The notes: generated by a model from the letters alone, not told the origin. DNA of 64,000 nucleotides from Chryseobacterium phosphatilyticum (GCF_002899825.2 NZ_PPED02000002.1:813631-877630), one strand, 5' to 3'; numbered from the stretch's first letter, positions 10,028 to 20,018 are shown. Program-made: numbers and translations.

Positions 10028-12745
10028 GTGAAAGTATCGTTACTGGCAGGTGTTGTTTTTCTAACAGCAGGCGGATTCATGTCTGCACAAACTATGGAAT
10101 TTTTCCACAATGGAAAGCTTAGGAGGGCTGAGCTCCTCCAGGATGGAATTAAGGATTGTAAATTGATGGAAGTAAAAGGCAATATTACCTCTCTTACAGG
10201 AAAATGTCAGATTACTTTTTATAATACCAATGATAGAAAAGAAACTATCGTTATAAATGATGGTGAAAAGCTTGAATTGAAATTTATTCCTCTTGAAGAA
10301 TTTCCACATAAAAGATCAGAGATAAGAATTGAAGGGGTGCAGCTTACGGCAAGAAAGAAGCAATTCTCTGAAATTGCAATTCAGCAGGAAGCCCTTCAAA
10401 ATCTGCAATCTTTTTCTATCGGGGATGTATTGCAGCAATTACCCGGTCAATACGTACAACAATTTGACAATACCCGGTTTAAAAATATTGTTTTCAGAAC
10501 GGCGAGCGGATCTTCTGTTACCAGTTCCGGAAATATTCCCGGTGGAGATGATTTTGGAAACAGGGCATTTGGAGTACAATTAATGGTGAATGATATCGCT
10601 TTATCCAATAACGAAAATATGCAGAGCTATGATTCTGCCAACAGCAGTCCGTTTGGAATCAATTTCAGTACTTCAACCCGTGGAGGAAATTTAACTCCGG
10701 GACAACCCAATTATGGAGTTGACTTAAGAGAAATTCCAACAGAAAGCATCGAAAGTATAGAAGTTGTACAAGGTGTTCCTGATGCCAAATACGGAGATTT
10801 AACCTCTGGCCTTATTAAAGTGACTACAACCGCAAGACCTTCTCCCTTACGATTGGATGCTTCTCTCAGGGAAGGAACGTATCAGGTGGGACTTACCAAG
10901 GGGTTCAAAATCAATCAGAATAATGCTTTAAATGCTTCTGTAGACTATATGAATTCACTTTCTGATCCCAGAACCAATCTGGTAGGTTATGACAGAACGA
11001 ATGTTAATCTTCTTTGGTCAAGTGGTAAAAATGGATTCCGGAATAAACTTTCTGCTTCATTTTCTACCAACAGCAGTAAGGGAAAGAAAGACCCCGATGA
11101 TATCAATGGAATGGTTATCAATATTGATAATAAAAGTTTCTCATTAGGAAATAACATCACTTATAATTTTGGTCAGAAGAATAGAAAACTTTTTTTCAGA
11201 TCAATCAGTGCAGATATCGGGATCAGCTATGCCACACAACTTACAGAACGCAGATATTGGTTGAATCAGGGAGCACGACCTTATGGAAATGCTACAGGGA
11301 ATGATGTTTATTATGCTCCGTATACACCACCCAGTTATGAAAACCAGGCTTTTGCTGATGGAAAACCTCTGAATATTTATTCCAATCTTAGTATCACGGG
11401 AGGTAAAGTGACCTCTTCTAAATGGGCACATATGTATAGCATGGGGATTAACTTCCGGTATGGAGATAATCTTGGAAAGGGAAGATATGGGACAGCAGGA
11501 CAGTTTACAACAATAAATACCGCCGGACAGGGATCCAACGGAATGAGAGATTTTAATTACCGTGATAATGTATTTTCAAGTAAACAATATGCATTTTATA
11601 TTCAGGATAATATTACGAAGAGTTTTGCTAATAAGCATGTTTTCAGAGCTAATTTAGGTCTTCGTTATGATCTTCAGAATTCTTATTCCACATTTTCACC
11701 CAGGGTAAATACCTCTTATCAGATGGGAAAATTTTCAGTAAGAGGGGGAATAGGATTAACCTCCAAAGCACCTTCACTTAATCAGCTATATACATCACCG
11801 AGATATTTTGATTTTCTGTTAGGAGATTACCGCTTACCTGGATATTATTCCGCAGCCATCATGCAAACCGTAGTTACGCCGGGAGATAATTCTGATCTGA
11901 AACCTTCACGAAGCTGGAAAACGGAAATTGGAGTTGATTACAGATTCCCTTTTGCAACCTTTAATCTTACCGCTTATTATAATAGATTATTTGATGGTTT
12001 TACAACGATGAGTGTTCCTAAAATAATGGATAAAGCAAAGGTGGAGGTCAATATTTCAGGAACACAGATTCCTGCTTTTGAAATTGTAGGAACCGATAAG
12101 TTTAACTATCTCCAGAACAGGATCGTCAATGGCTTTGAATCTACTGATAAAGGATTAGAATTAATGGCAAGCTTTAAGAAAATAGAAGCTCTTAATCTTG
12201 TCATTGGTTTCAATGCCAGTTATGTAGAAACTTCCGGTAAAAAGGATGAAGGTCTTTACAAATTCAAAGCACCGGAAATTATGGACAAGGACTTCCAGTA
12301 TGGAATTTATAATGATTCCAGAAATAAAAGCTCCATGGCAAGAGCGAGCTTTAGCTTTGACTATCATCTTGCAAATGCAGGATTGATTATCGGCCTCAGA
12401 ACGGATCATTTTCTTTCAGACAGAATGTTGACAGGAGCTAATGATATTTACCCGATAGGATATCTTAAACATGATGGAGAATTGCAAATGATTCCTGAAA
12501 ATGACAGAACAAACCCGAAATATCAAAGTTTATTTTTAAAACCCGATGCTGAAAAACTTTCAGGACTGTATAATAAAACTCTGCATAATGTTCATTTGAG
12601 GGTAACAAAGGATTTCTTAAGTGGTTTCAGGCTTTCTGTATATGTGAGTAATGTTTTCAACTTAAAAGCATATGATGAAAGAGGCGCTGTATATGGCAAC
12701 TTTACTTCTACTTCGTTTGGAGCTAATATTTCATACAAATTTTAA
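10028..12745 (+). CDS. TonB-dependent outer-membrane receptor
   Basis: 905-residue TonB-dependent transporter beginning at a GTG codon, with signal peptide MKVSLLAGVVFLTAGGFMSAQ. A small beta-rich N-terminal domain (about 22-100) is followed by the plug (about 100-275: IGDVLQQLPG, then VDLREIPTESIESIEVVQG and YGDLTSGLIKV) and a 22-strand barrel ending in an aromatic residue (SYKF). It is the first gene of a four-gene set with a DUF4876-like lipoprotein, a second beta-barrel and a di-heme peroxidase. The ligand cannot be read from the sequence; linkage to a cytochrome peroxidase makes a metal or redox-active substrate plausible. Confidence 0.9.
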   Translation: MKVSLLAGVVFLTAGGFMSAQTMEFFHNGKLRRAELLQDGIKDCKLMEVKGNITSLTGKCQITFYNTNDRKETIVINDGEKLELKFIPLEEFPHKRSEIRIEGVQLTARKKQFSEIAIQQEALQNLQSFSIGDVLQQLPGQYVQQFDNTRFKNIVFRTASGSSVTSSGNIPGGDDFGNRAFGVQLMVNDIALSNNENMQSYDSANSSPFGINFSTSTRGGNLTPGQPNYGVDLREIPTESIESIEVVQGVPDAKYGDLTSGLIKVTTTARPSPLRLDASLREGTYQVGLTKGFKINQNNALNASVDYMNSLSDPRTNLVGYDRTNVNLLWSSGKNGFRNKLSASFSTNSSKGKKDPDDINGMVINIDNKSFSLGNNITYNFGQKNRKLFFRSISADIGISYATQLTERRYWLNQGARPYGNATGNDVYYAPYTPPSYENQAFADGKPLNIYSNLSITGGKVTSSKWAHMYSMGINFRYGDNLGKGRYGTAGQFTTINTAGQGSNGMRDFNYRDNVFSSKQYAFYIQDNITKSFANKHVFRANLGLRYDLQNSYSTFSPRVNTSYQMGKFSVRGGIGLTSKAPSLNQLYTSPRYFDFLLGDYRLPGYYSAAIMQTVVTPGDNSDLKPSRSWKTEIGVDYRFPFATFNLTAYYNRLFDGFTTMSVPKIMDKAKVEVNISGTQIPAFEIVGTDKFNYLQNRIVNGFESTDKGLELMASFKKIEALNLVIGFNASYVETSGKKDEGLYKFKAPEIMDKDFQYGIYNDSRNKSSMARASFSFDYHLANAGLIIGLRTDHFLSDRMLTGANDIYPIGYLKHDGELQMIPENDRTNPKYQSLFLKPDAEKLSGLYNKTLHNVHLRVTKDFLSGFRLSVYVSNVFNLKAYDERGAVYGNFTSTSFGANISYKF

Positions 12746-12766
12746 TACAAGAATAAAAATAAAACA

Positions 12767-14116
12767 ATGAAACGAATAATACTATTGTTGATCATCCCCA
12801 TTCTCAGCTTTACAGGATGTAACAGAGATGATGATTTTGGCAAAAACAATGAAATTAAACCTGTACCATTTACCGTTAACATTAAATATGATGCTTCGAA
12901 GTACCCTCAGGTGGCGGATAAAGGAGTAGCCAATGTTGCGATTACACTTGAAAATAAAGCGACAGGAGATAAAATTACCGGAAAAACAGATGCCAATGGA
13001 GATCTTAAACTGACCGCCGTACTTCCCGGAAGCTATAATGTACAGGCAGAGCTACAATTGAAGAAAAGTGAATATGAACAGGAAATTGGTGAAACAACAA
13101 GCTATGAAACTGTACATTTCGGAGGTCTGCAGGAAAAAGTAACAGTTAATGCCAATATCTCTTCTACTCTGGTAAGGATTTCCAGTGGAAATCTTGGTGA
13201 TCTTGTCATCAAACAATATTATTATGCGGGTTCAGACAAGAATGTTGGTGCTAATATCAGAGATCAGTTTATTGAAGTTCATAACAATTCAGATCAGACT
13301 ATTTATGCGGATGGTTTACATCTGGTATTTCTTGAAGGTAATGTGAATAACAATGTTACTAATTTTACCCTGCCTGGCGGACAATATGACTGGAGTTTGA
13401 CAGCCGGTGGCGGAACTACGGCCAATACAGATTTTGTATATTCCAATATACTGATTAAAATCCCGGGTAATGGCAGTCAATATCCTATTCTGCCGGGCAA
13501 AAGTATTGTCATAGCTCAAACGGCAGTTAATCACAAAGCTCCTTATGATGATATCAATGGAAAATCTATTGCCATACAGGATCCAAGCAAAACAATTGAT
13601 TTGAGCCAGGCTGATTTTGAGACCTATATGGGAACCTATAATACCAGTATTGGTAAAAAGCCTTTTGCATGGGATATTCAGAATATTATGGTTCCTGATA
13701 TGCTGGTTTCATACTGGAGTATTGCATCCAATGATTTGGTGCTTAACGTTACTTCTATGTTGGGGGTTGGGATTCTGCGAGCTACAGATGCCGAAGTGGC
13801 AAGCTGGAAAAAAGTAGCGGCTCCTAAAGATCCGAACGGAACATTATTTTTACAAATTCCTAAGAAATATATTATTGATGGTATTGACATTACAGATAAG
13901 GAACAGAAAGTACCTAAAGACTTTCCTTCTGATATTGATGCGTCAAGAACTTTCATCGTTAATAAAGACGGGTTGGCAGAAGCTACCTTTACGGGGCTTT
14001 CTGTAATTCGTAAAACGAAGGAAGTTATCAATGGCCGTGTTGTATTGCAGGATACCAATAATTCTGCCAATGATTTTGTAACGATTAAAGCGAACCCTAG
14101 AGGATATGCAAATTAA
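12767..14116 (+). CDS. DUF4876-like surface lipoprotein
   Basis: 449-residue lipoprotein with lipobox LSFTGC after a short signal. An Ig/carboxypeptidase-regulatory-like domain follows (about 30-130, LENKATGDKITGKTDANGDL). The rest is beta-rich, with an EVHNNSDQTIYADGLHLVF segment recalling lamin-tail-type folds. I recognise it as the DUF4876 type that travels with this kind of receptor cluster; no enzymatic motif is visible. It starts 21 bases after the receptor stop and overlaps the next gene by 11 bases, so the genes are co-transcribed. It may be an extracellular substrate-binding or lid lipoprotein for the receptor, but that is inference. Confidence 0.75.
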   Translation: MKRIILLLIIPILSFTGCNRDDDFGKNNEIKPVPFTVNIKYDASKYPQVADKGVANVAITLENKATGDKITGKTDANGDLKLTAVLPGSYNVQAELQLKKSEYEQEIGETTSYETVHFGGLQEKVTVNANISSTLVRISSGNLGDLVIKQYYYAGSDKNVGANIRDQFIEVHNNSDQTIYADGLHLVFLEGNVNNNVTNFTLPGGQYDWSLTAGGGTTANTDFVYSNILIKIPGNGSQYPILPGKSIVIAQTAVNHKAPYDDINGKSIAIQDPSKTIDLSQADFETYMGTYNTSIGKKPFAWDIQNIMVPDMLVSYWSIASNDLVLNVTSMLGVGILRATDAEVASWKKVAAPKDPNGTLFLQIPKKYIIDGIDITDKEQKVPKDFPSDIDASRTFIVNKDGLAEATFTGLSVIRKTKEVINGRVVLQDTNNSANDFVTIKANPRGYAN

Positions 14117-15698
14117 AAAAAAGAAAACAGTAAAAATTTTCCAATATGGTTTGTTGGGACTAGCTGTAGTAAGCAGCCAGTTCTTCCATGCTCAGGCGAC
14201 TCATTTAGACAGTATTACCATCAGTTCAGTAGAGAAGAATATCAGGCTAAATGATCCCTATATTTCTTTTTTTCAACCTTTGGATTTTTCTCAGACAAGT
14301 TTTCAGTATTCCAATACAAAACAGAACTTTAAAAGGGTTCAGACTCCGGTAGAAACCGGAAGTTTTACCTTTCAATCTCAGGGTGTTTATAAGCTTAGTG
14401 ATAAAATAGCTCTTTCAGGGAAACTTCAGGCTGACAAGACAACCGAAGAAGAAGTTCCTTATATTCTGAATGATGAAAGAACCACCAACTCTTCATTCAT
14501 TTACAATCCTTCCTATTACTGGGCACCCCGTTCAGGAAGATGGCAGAAACAGAGTTACTTTATCAATGGGCAGATGGCTTATAATCCTATAAAACCTGTT
14601 ATCATTCAGATCGGAGGAGAAGGGAAATATGCTAAATCCTACCGGCAAAATGCTGATCCAAGGCCAAAAGTAGACAATTACCAGTACAGAGCTTTTGCCA
14701 AACTGGGATTAAAATGGAGGCAGCATTCAGTGTTCGGTAAGCTGAGCTATATAAACAATTATAAGAATAATGATATATTGTTTGTGAGTGTCGGGGGAAA
14801 TGTTCCAGCCAATGACAGCATTTATATCCGGTATAATGAAGGATATGGTAACCAGTACATAGGAAATACTCAATTCAGAACTTCCGAGTATAAAGTGGGA
14901 GGATATATCTGGGGTGGAGAATATGCATTCAATAATACGAATACTCATTTTTCCGCGGGATATGATTATAAAAATGTTATTGAACGTTTTTATAAGGTTT
15001 TTGAATACCAGGATGCTAAATTTACCTGGCACAGAGACTATATAAAATATTCCGGATTGAAAACGGACCTGCATAGTTTCTACCTGAATTTTTTAGGAAA
15101 CTATAATGGGAAAAAATGGGCTTCTTTAGTGACGTATCGGGATCAGCTGGATACCAATTACAACTATCCTTTGGAATACAGAACCTATCGCCTGGCACAA
15201 CAAAACCTTACCTGGCAAAACAGTGTCGTTTGGTTTAATCATAAAAATGAGGCATTTAAAGTTCTTTTGGATGCAGATTATGGAAAAAATCATGTAAAAG
15301 ATTTATCAGTAGTCATGGATCGAAAGCTTTCTTATTTTAATTATCGTCTCGGGGCTGAAAAAGAATTTGCACTGATGCCTTCTCATAAATTGTCTGTAGG
15401 GATTACACAAAGTCTTTATCTTCCGTTGGAAAAAGAATTCGATTATCAGCCTTATCAAAGCTCAAAAGAGAATATCTTTGTAACGAAGATTGCCCAGCCT
15501 GATTTTGCTTACGATGCTACCCCTAAAATAGGATTGAATTTTAATGCAAGTTATATTTTTGACAAAAATAAAATAAGGTATGAGTTATTTGGTACTTTTA
15601 CCCAGGTTTGGTTAATGAACAGTAGGTATAAAAATGCAGCAGATTATAATGGAAAAGCCAATCAGATAGCCTCTGTAGGGTTGAATGTTTATTACTAA
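14106..15698 (+). CDS. DUF6850-like outer-membrane beta-barrel protein
   Basis: 530-residue predicted outer-membrane protein. The ATG at 14106 overlaps the upstream gene and gives a basic signal peptide (MQIKKKKTVKIFQYGLLGLA, cleavage after FFHAQ). Alternating aromatic beta-strands, an SGRWQKQSYFINGQMAYNP segment and a terminal tyrosine (NVYY) fit an outer-membrane barrel. It has no TonB plug. It resembles the DUF6850 family found beside DUF4876 lipoproteins and cytochrome peroxidases. Its function is unknown. It is followed after 5 bases by the peroxidase gene, so the two products may act together at the outer membrane and periplasm. Confidence 0.7.
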   Translation: MQIKKKKTVKIFQYGLLGLAVVSSQFFHAQATHLDSITISSVEKNIRLNDPYISFFQPLDFSQTSFQYSNTKQNFKRVQTPVETGSFTFQSQGVYKLSDKIALSGKLQADKTTEEEVPYILNDERTTNSSFIYNPSYYWAPRSGRWQKQSYFINGQMAYNPIKPVIIQIGGEGKYAKSYRQNADPRPKVDNYQYRAFAKLGLKWRQHSVFGKLSYINNYKNNDILFVSVGGNVPANDSIYIRYNEGYGNQYIGNTQFRTSEYKVGGYIWGGEYAFNNTNTHFSAGYDYKNVIERFYKVFEYQDAKFTWHRDYIKYSGLKTDLHSFYLNFLGNYNGKKWASLVTYRDQLDTNYNYPLEYRTYRLAQQNLTWQNSVVWFNHKNEAFKVLLDADYGKNHVKDLSVVMDRKLSYFNYRLGAEKEFALMPSHKLSVGITQSLYLPLEKEFDYQPYQSSKENIFVTKIAQPDFAYDATPKIGLNFNASYIFDKNKIRYELFGTFTQVWLMNSRYKNAADYNGKANQIASVGLNVYY

Positions 15699-15703
15699 AA
15701 AAA

Positions 15704-16843
15704 ATGAAAGACAGATATCTCGCTTTTTTAGCGATTATTGGAGCAGTATGTTTATTGAGTTATACTTCTGGTGATCCCACGGGATATACCATAGAAGAGT
15801 TGCGTACATTGTACAGCAGTGGAGATCAGTCCAAATGGCCGGCACCCCATTTATTTGCGGAAGCAAAAGAAGGGTTTCAGGATATCGGACCTTTATCAAA
15901 AATGATTTTTCCTGATGATAATCCGTATTCCGAAGATAAAATGGAATTGGGGAAAATGCTTTTCTTTGATCCGAGGCTTTCAAAAAGTGGACAAATCTCG
16001 TGTGCCAATTGTCATAATCCTGAAATCGGATGGTCAGACGGAAGCAGGGTTTCTTTCGGACATGATCGTCAGACGGGAGTCAGGAATGCTCCTACTTTGG
16101 TGAATATAGGGTATGCTAAAACATTCTTTTGGGACGGGCGTGCCGCAACATTGGAAGAGCAGGTAAAAGGACCTATTGAAAATCCGGTGGAAATGAATTT
16201 CCACATGGCTCTGGCCACTAAAAATATTAAAAAAATTAAAGGATATAAACCATTTTTTGAGAAAGCTTTTGGGAATGGAGATGTTACGGAAGAGAAAATA
16301 ACCAAAGCTATAGCAACATTTGAGCGCTCTTTGATCAGCCCCCCATCAAAATTTGATAAATTTGTTTCCGGAAAAAAAGATGCTTTAAATGATGCGGAGC
16401 TAAATGGCCTCCATTTATTCCGTACGAAAGCAAATTGTATCAATTGTCATAATACTCCTTATTTTTCAGATCAGAAATTTCACAATCTGGGACTTACTTA
16501 TTACGGAAGAAAATATGAGGATCCTGGCAGGTATGTGGTGACCCAAAAAAATGAAGATGTAGGGAAATTTAAAACACCTACACTCAGAGAAGTTTCAGAG
16601 AATAAACCTTATATGCATAATGGGCTTTTTCCTGAGCTGGCCAATATTGTCATGATGTACAATGCCGGAATGGGTAGAGAAACGCCGAAAGGAGATCAGG
16701 TAAATGATCCTAAGTTTCCTCATAAATCAGATATGATTGAGAAGCTTAATTTAACGGATGACGAAGTCTTCGATCTTGTAGCCTTTCTAAAGAGTTTGAA
16801 TAGTTACAAATATAAGATGCGTCCGCCAGAATTAGCCAGATAA
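15704..16843 (+). CDS. Di-heme cytochrome c peroxidase (CcpA/MauG family)
   Basis: 379-residue periplasmic or membrane-anchored di-heme protein. Two c-type heme sites are visible: CANCH (Cys100, Cys103, His104) and CINCH (Cys245, Cys248, His249), in the usual CCP_MauG arrangement. Further family motifs are TGVRNAPTLVNIGY, FFWDGRAATLEEQ and KTPTLREV. The N-terminus has a hydrophobic segment with one Cys (residue 16) but no convincing lipobox. It is the last gene of the four-gene outer-membrane cluster and is followed by a strong terminator. Members reduce hydrogen peroxide or carry out MauG-like oxidations; which applies here is not known. Confidence 0.9.
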   Translation: MKDRYLAFLAIIGAVCLLSYTSGDPTGYTIEELRTLYSSGDQSKWPAPHLFAEAKEGFQDIGPLSKMIFPDDNPYSEDKMELGKMLFFDPRLSKSGQISCANCHNPEIGWSDGSRVSFGHDRQTGVRNAPTLVNIGYAKTFFWDGRAATLEEQVKGPIENPVEMNFHMALATKNIKKIKGYKPFFEKAFGNGDVTEEKITKAIATFERSLISPPSKFDKFVSGKKDALNDAELNGLHLFRTKANCINCHNTPYFSDQKFHNLGLTYYGRKYEDPGRYVVTQKNEDVGKFKTPTLREVSENKPYMHNGLFPELANIVMMYNAGMGRETPKGDQVNDPKFPHKSDMIEKLNLTDDEVFDLVAFLKSLNSYKYKMRPPELAR

Positions 16844-16856
16844 TCAGGACAAGTAT

Positions 16857-16886
16857 AAAATCCCCAAGTGATCCTGGGGATTTTTG
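16857..16886 (+). terminator. Terminator of the receptor/peroxidase cluster
   Basis: AAAATCCCCA (16857-16866) pairs with TGGGGATTTT (16875-16884), then T-rich sequence. Confidence 0.88.
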
Positions 16887-16952
16887 TTTCTATACATGTG
16901 CAGCTATTAGAAGTGAAATTGGATCTATTCCTTACTTCAACACTATATTGTA

Positions 16953-17969
16953 TTATAGTTTTGTAGCAGGAGATTCAAGTATTTTAACACTTGTATTGGC
17001 GATTGCGGTAGCAGTTCCAATTTCATCTATGGGTCTGGAAGGATCTCTTCTTAAAATTTGGGTAATGTCCCCTTGCATTACATTATACTTCCAATCATAT
17101 GCACATAGAAGAGTCGGACCTTTTATACTTATCGGAGCCTTGTAATTCACTTTTGAACCTTAAATCTTTGTAAGGACTGTGATCATTTTTTTGCTATTAG
17201 CGGGTACTCTTGTTTTATAAGTACTGGTCAGGGTTTTTTCCTGAGTGTCATCTTTTCCATAGCCACCTTCTCCTGCAACAGTTATTTCTGTATTTACTTT
17301 TGCATCAAGAATGAGAGGGATGCTTATGTCAAAAGTAGCACCTACTTTAGTAGAAGCTGAAGCTTTTACATACCAGCTTGTCTTATATCCCGATTTGTAC
17401 GAATATGTTACAGTAACTTCACTGTCTTCATTACTGGAATTTACAACTTCAGTTGTATATGATTCATCAGGTATTGTTATTTCTGTAGGAGTAGTGTCAA
17501 CTTGTGGGATCCCCAGCATAACAACGGTATTGGCTTTATACCATTGTTTTTCTTTTTTAGGAGTGGTGTTTATGGCTACTGTTGGAGTGAAAACAACACC
17601 ATAAAGATCCATATCACCAATAGGGCCGGTCGATAATTTGAGGGCTTTTGCCAGTTCCTTTCCATCATCGCTGCTGTCAGAATCCCATCCCAGTTGAAAT
17701 AAATGTTCTGCCGTAAAAGGAACTTTAGTTTCTAGTTGTCCCGTATATTTTGTGAACTTTGGTTTGTTAAGATTCTCTTTAAGCCCTGGAGTTAAGTCAA
17801 TTTCTTTCACAACCATCCATCCTTTTGCCAATAATTCTTTTTCTGAGATATTCTTGGAACTGATGGGTTTTTCCTTTTCTAAAATATCATTATTGTCTGT
17901 TCTTGCACAGGAAATAACAGATAATGCAATCATTCCTGTATATAGGAATCTGAAATAGTTTTTTTTTAT
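16953..17969 (-). pseudogene. Aerolysin/ETX-MTX2-like pore-forming protein, broken by an in-frame stop and a lost start
   Basis: The longest uninterrupted part is 17160-17933 (257 residues). Its C-terminal half (TVTYSYKSGYKTSWYVKAS, FDISIPLILDAKVNTEITV, STYKTRVPANSKKMITVL) has the layout of the beta-pore-forming ETX/MTX2 module. A TAA at 17160-17162 stops it after VLTKI, yet the same frame stays open for 69 further residues (SKVNYKAPISIKG onward), which continue the fold naturally. At the 5' end the visible ATG gives only MIALSVISC, but the open frame upstream reads KKNYFRFLYTG after an ATA codon at 17967-17969. An ATG there would give a normal lipoprotein signal with Cys as the lipidation site. 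Two lesions in one gene argue for decay; a short functional product is not excluded. Confidence 0.7.
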
Positions 17970-18461
17970 AATTGTTGATTTTTTTTGCTGAATTATAAAT
18001 TATTAATTTATTCGTTATAGTTGTTTATTGTTTACAAATATATATTAAAATTGTGATTATAATGAGAAATAAATTGAATTGTAGTGAAATAATTACCATG
18101 TGTTAATTTTATTTTGCATTCTGTTTTAAAATAAATCTGTTTGTGTGCAATTGCAAGATTAAATTATTGCTTTTGCTTCTTTTTAGGTAAAAATTTAAAA
18201 ATGACTTGTGACAAGAAAAGTTTGATTCAATGATGACGAAGACAAGAAATGTAAGGTTAAAGAGTATTTCATGTATTTGCTTCTCATTTTTCTATTTTGG
18301 AATATTATGATTAAAGCAATAATTAACAGGAATTCAAGAAAGTTTATCATGAAATGTTGTTATGTGTTTTATATTTGTATATTTGTTTTTGTTTAGAATA
18401 AATAAAAACAAGTGTAAAATAATACGTATAATTTCAGTTTTTCCTAATCATAATTAAAACC
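17970..18461. other. 492-base gene-free AT-rich gap
   Basis: Very AT-rich spacer between divergent genes. I see no RNA gene and no convincing ORF; the longest reading from 18231 gives only 26 residues. It presumably holds the promoters of the acyltransferase gene and of the decayed pore-former, but no clear TTTG/TAnnTTTG pair stands out. Confidence 0.5.
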
Positions 18462-19565
18462 ATGGAACAATACAATAAAAGAATCCTAACTTTGGATTTA
18501 ATAAAAGGTATGAGTGTTATAGGTATGATCATCATTCATACCGTGCTTATCTATGCGAATGTAAAATCTCAATCTGAAACAGCCATAGGGAGCTTTATCG
18601 TTTTCCTTGGACGGGGAACCTCTATTTTTTTGATCTGCATGGGGATCACCTTTATGACCTCTAGCCATCAAAGCCTCGGCAGTGCATTAAAACGAGGTGG
18701 TACGCTTGTATTTGCAGGGCTTTTCATGAATTTCATGAAATTTATGATTCCTGTAATTTTTGGTTTTGCTCCGGATAATTTTATTCAAAAATACGGATGG
18801 CATGCTCCCATCGAACAACAATATGTCTATCTCGTACAATTGGGGGATATTTTGCAGCTTGCCGGAATGTCTTTACTTTTTGTAGGATTTATCAGGGAAT
18901 ATATCAAAAATAAGTATATTATTCTTGCTGTTGGCTTGCTGGTAGCATTGGTGGCAAGAGAAGTAAATGGGATTCATTCAGATGTTCCGGTTATTAATTA
19001 TATCCTTGATCTTCTTTTTAATACTGATTATCCGGCTTATGTTTATTTTCCTGTTTTTCCGTGGATGTCTTTTATTATTATTGGAATGTTTTTCGGAAAA
19101 TGGTTTCAGGAGCTTAATTACAATAGCAAACAGCTATTTAAAAATATGCTGTATGTAGGATTATTATTCGTTGCAGTCGGGGCGCCACTTGTTTTTGTGT
19201 ATGGTGAGTACAACTACAATGGCTTTTACCATATGGGACCTGGAGGCGTTATTTATTTTGCAGGGTGGACATTGATTTTCTTATGGATTATTTTTAGCAT
19301 GACCTCAAATGGTAAAGAAAACAGATTCATGAGATTGTTACAATATTGCAGCAAAAACCTGACTTCAATGTATATGATTCAATGGATTTTGATATCATGG
19401 GGTAAGGGGATATTCGGATACAGGCAACATGGAATAGGATATGTCATGATACTTATTGTACTTTATATTTTCCTTACTTTCTCCGTTCAGTTAATTATTG
19501 ATATTATACGAAAGAAAAAAACGTTTATCACTTTGAGAAGAACACCAGTGGAAAATCGTATATGA
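18462..19565 (+). CDS. Multi-pass membrane acyltransferase (DUF1624/DUF418-like)
   Basis: 367-residue integral inner-membrane protein with about ten hydrophobic helices. The N-terminus RILTLDLIKGMSVIGMIIIH is the signature of the acyltransferase-3/heparan-alpha-glucosaminide N-acetyltransferase-like superfamily, with the conserved Asp/Lys and a His in the first helix. Further short motifs (RGTSIFLICMGITF, FPVFPWMSFIIIGMFFG, NLTSMYMIQW) fit the same group. Members usually move acyl groups onto sugars or lipids across the membrane. The gene is a single transcription unit with its own terminator; the neighbours give no hint of the acceptor. Confidence 0.75.
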   Translation: MEQYNKRILTLDLIKGMSVIGMIIIHTVLIYANVKSQSETAIGSFIVFLGRGTSIFLICMGITFMTSSHQSLGSALKRGGTLVFAGLFMNFMKFMIPVIFGFAPDNFIQKYGWHAPIEQQYVYLVQLGDILQLAGMSLLFVGFIREYIKNKYIILAVGLLVALVAREVNGIHSDVPVINYILDLLFNTDYPAYVYFPVFPWMSFIIIGMFFGKWFQELNYNSKQLFKNMLYVGLLFVAVGAPLVFVYGEYNYNGFYHMGPGGVIYFAGWTLIFLWIIFSMTSNGKENRFMRLLQYCSKNLTSMYMIQWILISWGKGIFGYRQHGIGYVMILIVLYIFLTFSVQLIIDIIRKKKTFITLRRTPVENRI

Positions 19566-19592
19566 ATGATATAAAATATGACATTCTTGTAG

Positions 19593-19632
19593 AAAGTCAC
19601 CGTAAATCAAATTGTACGGTGACTTTTTATTT
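19593..19632 (+). terminator. Terminator of the acyltransferase gene
   Basis: A perfect 12-bp stem, AAAGTCACCGTA (19593-19604) with TACGGTGACTTT (19615-19626), followed by T-rich sequence. It may also serve the converging cupin gene. Confidence 0.88.
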
Positions 19633-19653
19633 TTATCAAATGAGATGATGCTC

Positions 19654-20007
19654 TCAAAGAATTTCCACTTCTTCCGGAATCATAAAAAAAATGATACATC
19701 CATTCTCAGATTTCACGGAATGCCTGAAGCCAGGTGGAGTATACAAATAATCTCCTTTTTCCAGTCTTGCGCCTGCTATGAAAGCATCACCTTCCATGAT
19801 AAAAAGCTCTTCACCGGCGGGGTGATTGTGATATGGATAGCTTGCTCCGGGTTCAAACTTCAGAAGAATAGTGGTAGATCTGTTTTTTTCAGGATCAAAT
19901 TTTAATGATTGTACAAAAATACCTTCGTAATGAATTCCTTTTTCAATTAAAGGTTGCCATTCTTTTTGTTCTGTTTTTACGATATAATCGTGGATGTTGG
20001 TGTTCAT
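19654..20007 (-). CDS. Cupin-domain protein (ChrR-like)
   Basis: 117-residue single-domain cupin. The metal-site motif YPYHNHPAGEELFIMEG supplies the two His and the Glu, and FRHSV the last His, so metal binding is likely. The overall shape resembles the cupin of ChrR-type anti-sigma factors, but the zinc-binding N-terminal anti-sigma part is missing. It follows the DoxX gene with an 11-base gap, so both are probably one transcript. A role in oxidative or electrophile stress is possible from the pairing; no specific function can be assigned. Confidence 0.8.
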   Translation of the reverse strand: MNTNIHDYIVKTEQKEWQPLIEKGIHYEGIFVQSLKFDPEKNRSTTILLKFEPGASYPYHNHPAGEELFIMEGDAFIAGARLEKGDYLYTPPGFRHSVKSENGCIIFFMIPEEVEIL

Positions 20008-20018
20008 AATGATGATTT

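Noticed and set aside
16948..17145. 65-codon plus-strand ORF after the peroxidase terminator
   Set aside because: It is the antisense of the C-terminal part of the aerolysin-like pseudogene and has no independent support.
17160..17162. TAA in the aerolysin-like gene as a recoded or read-through codon
   Set aside because: No stem-loop or other recoding signal is seen next to it, and the lost start codon makes decay the simpler explanation.
18231..18311. 26-codon reading with a hydrophobic tail in the 17970-18461 gap
   Set aside because: Too short, no recognisable start context, and no neighbour with which to form a unit.
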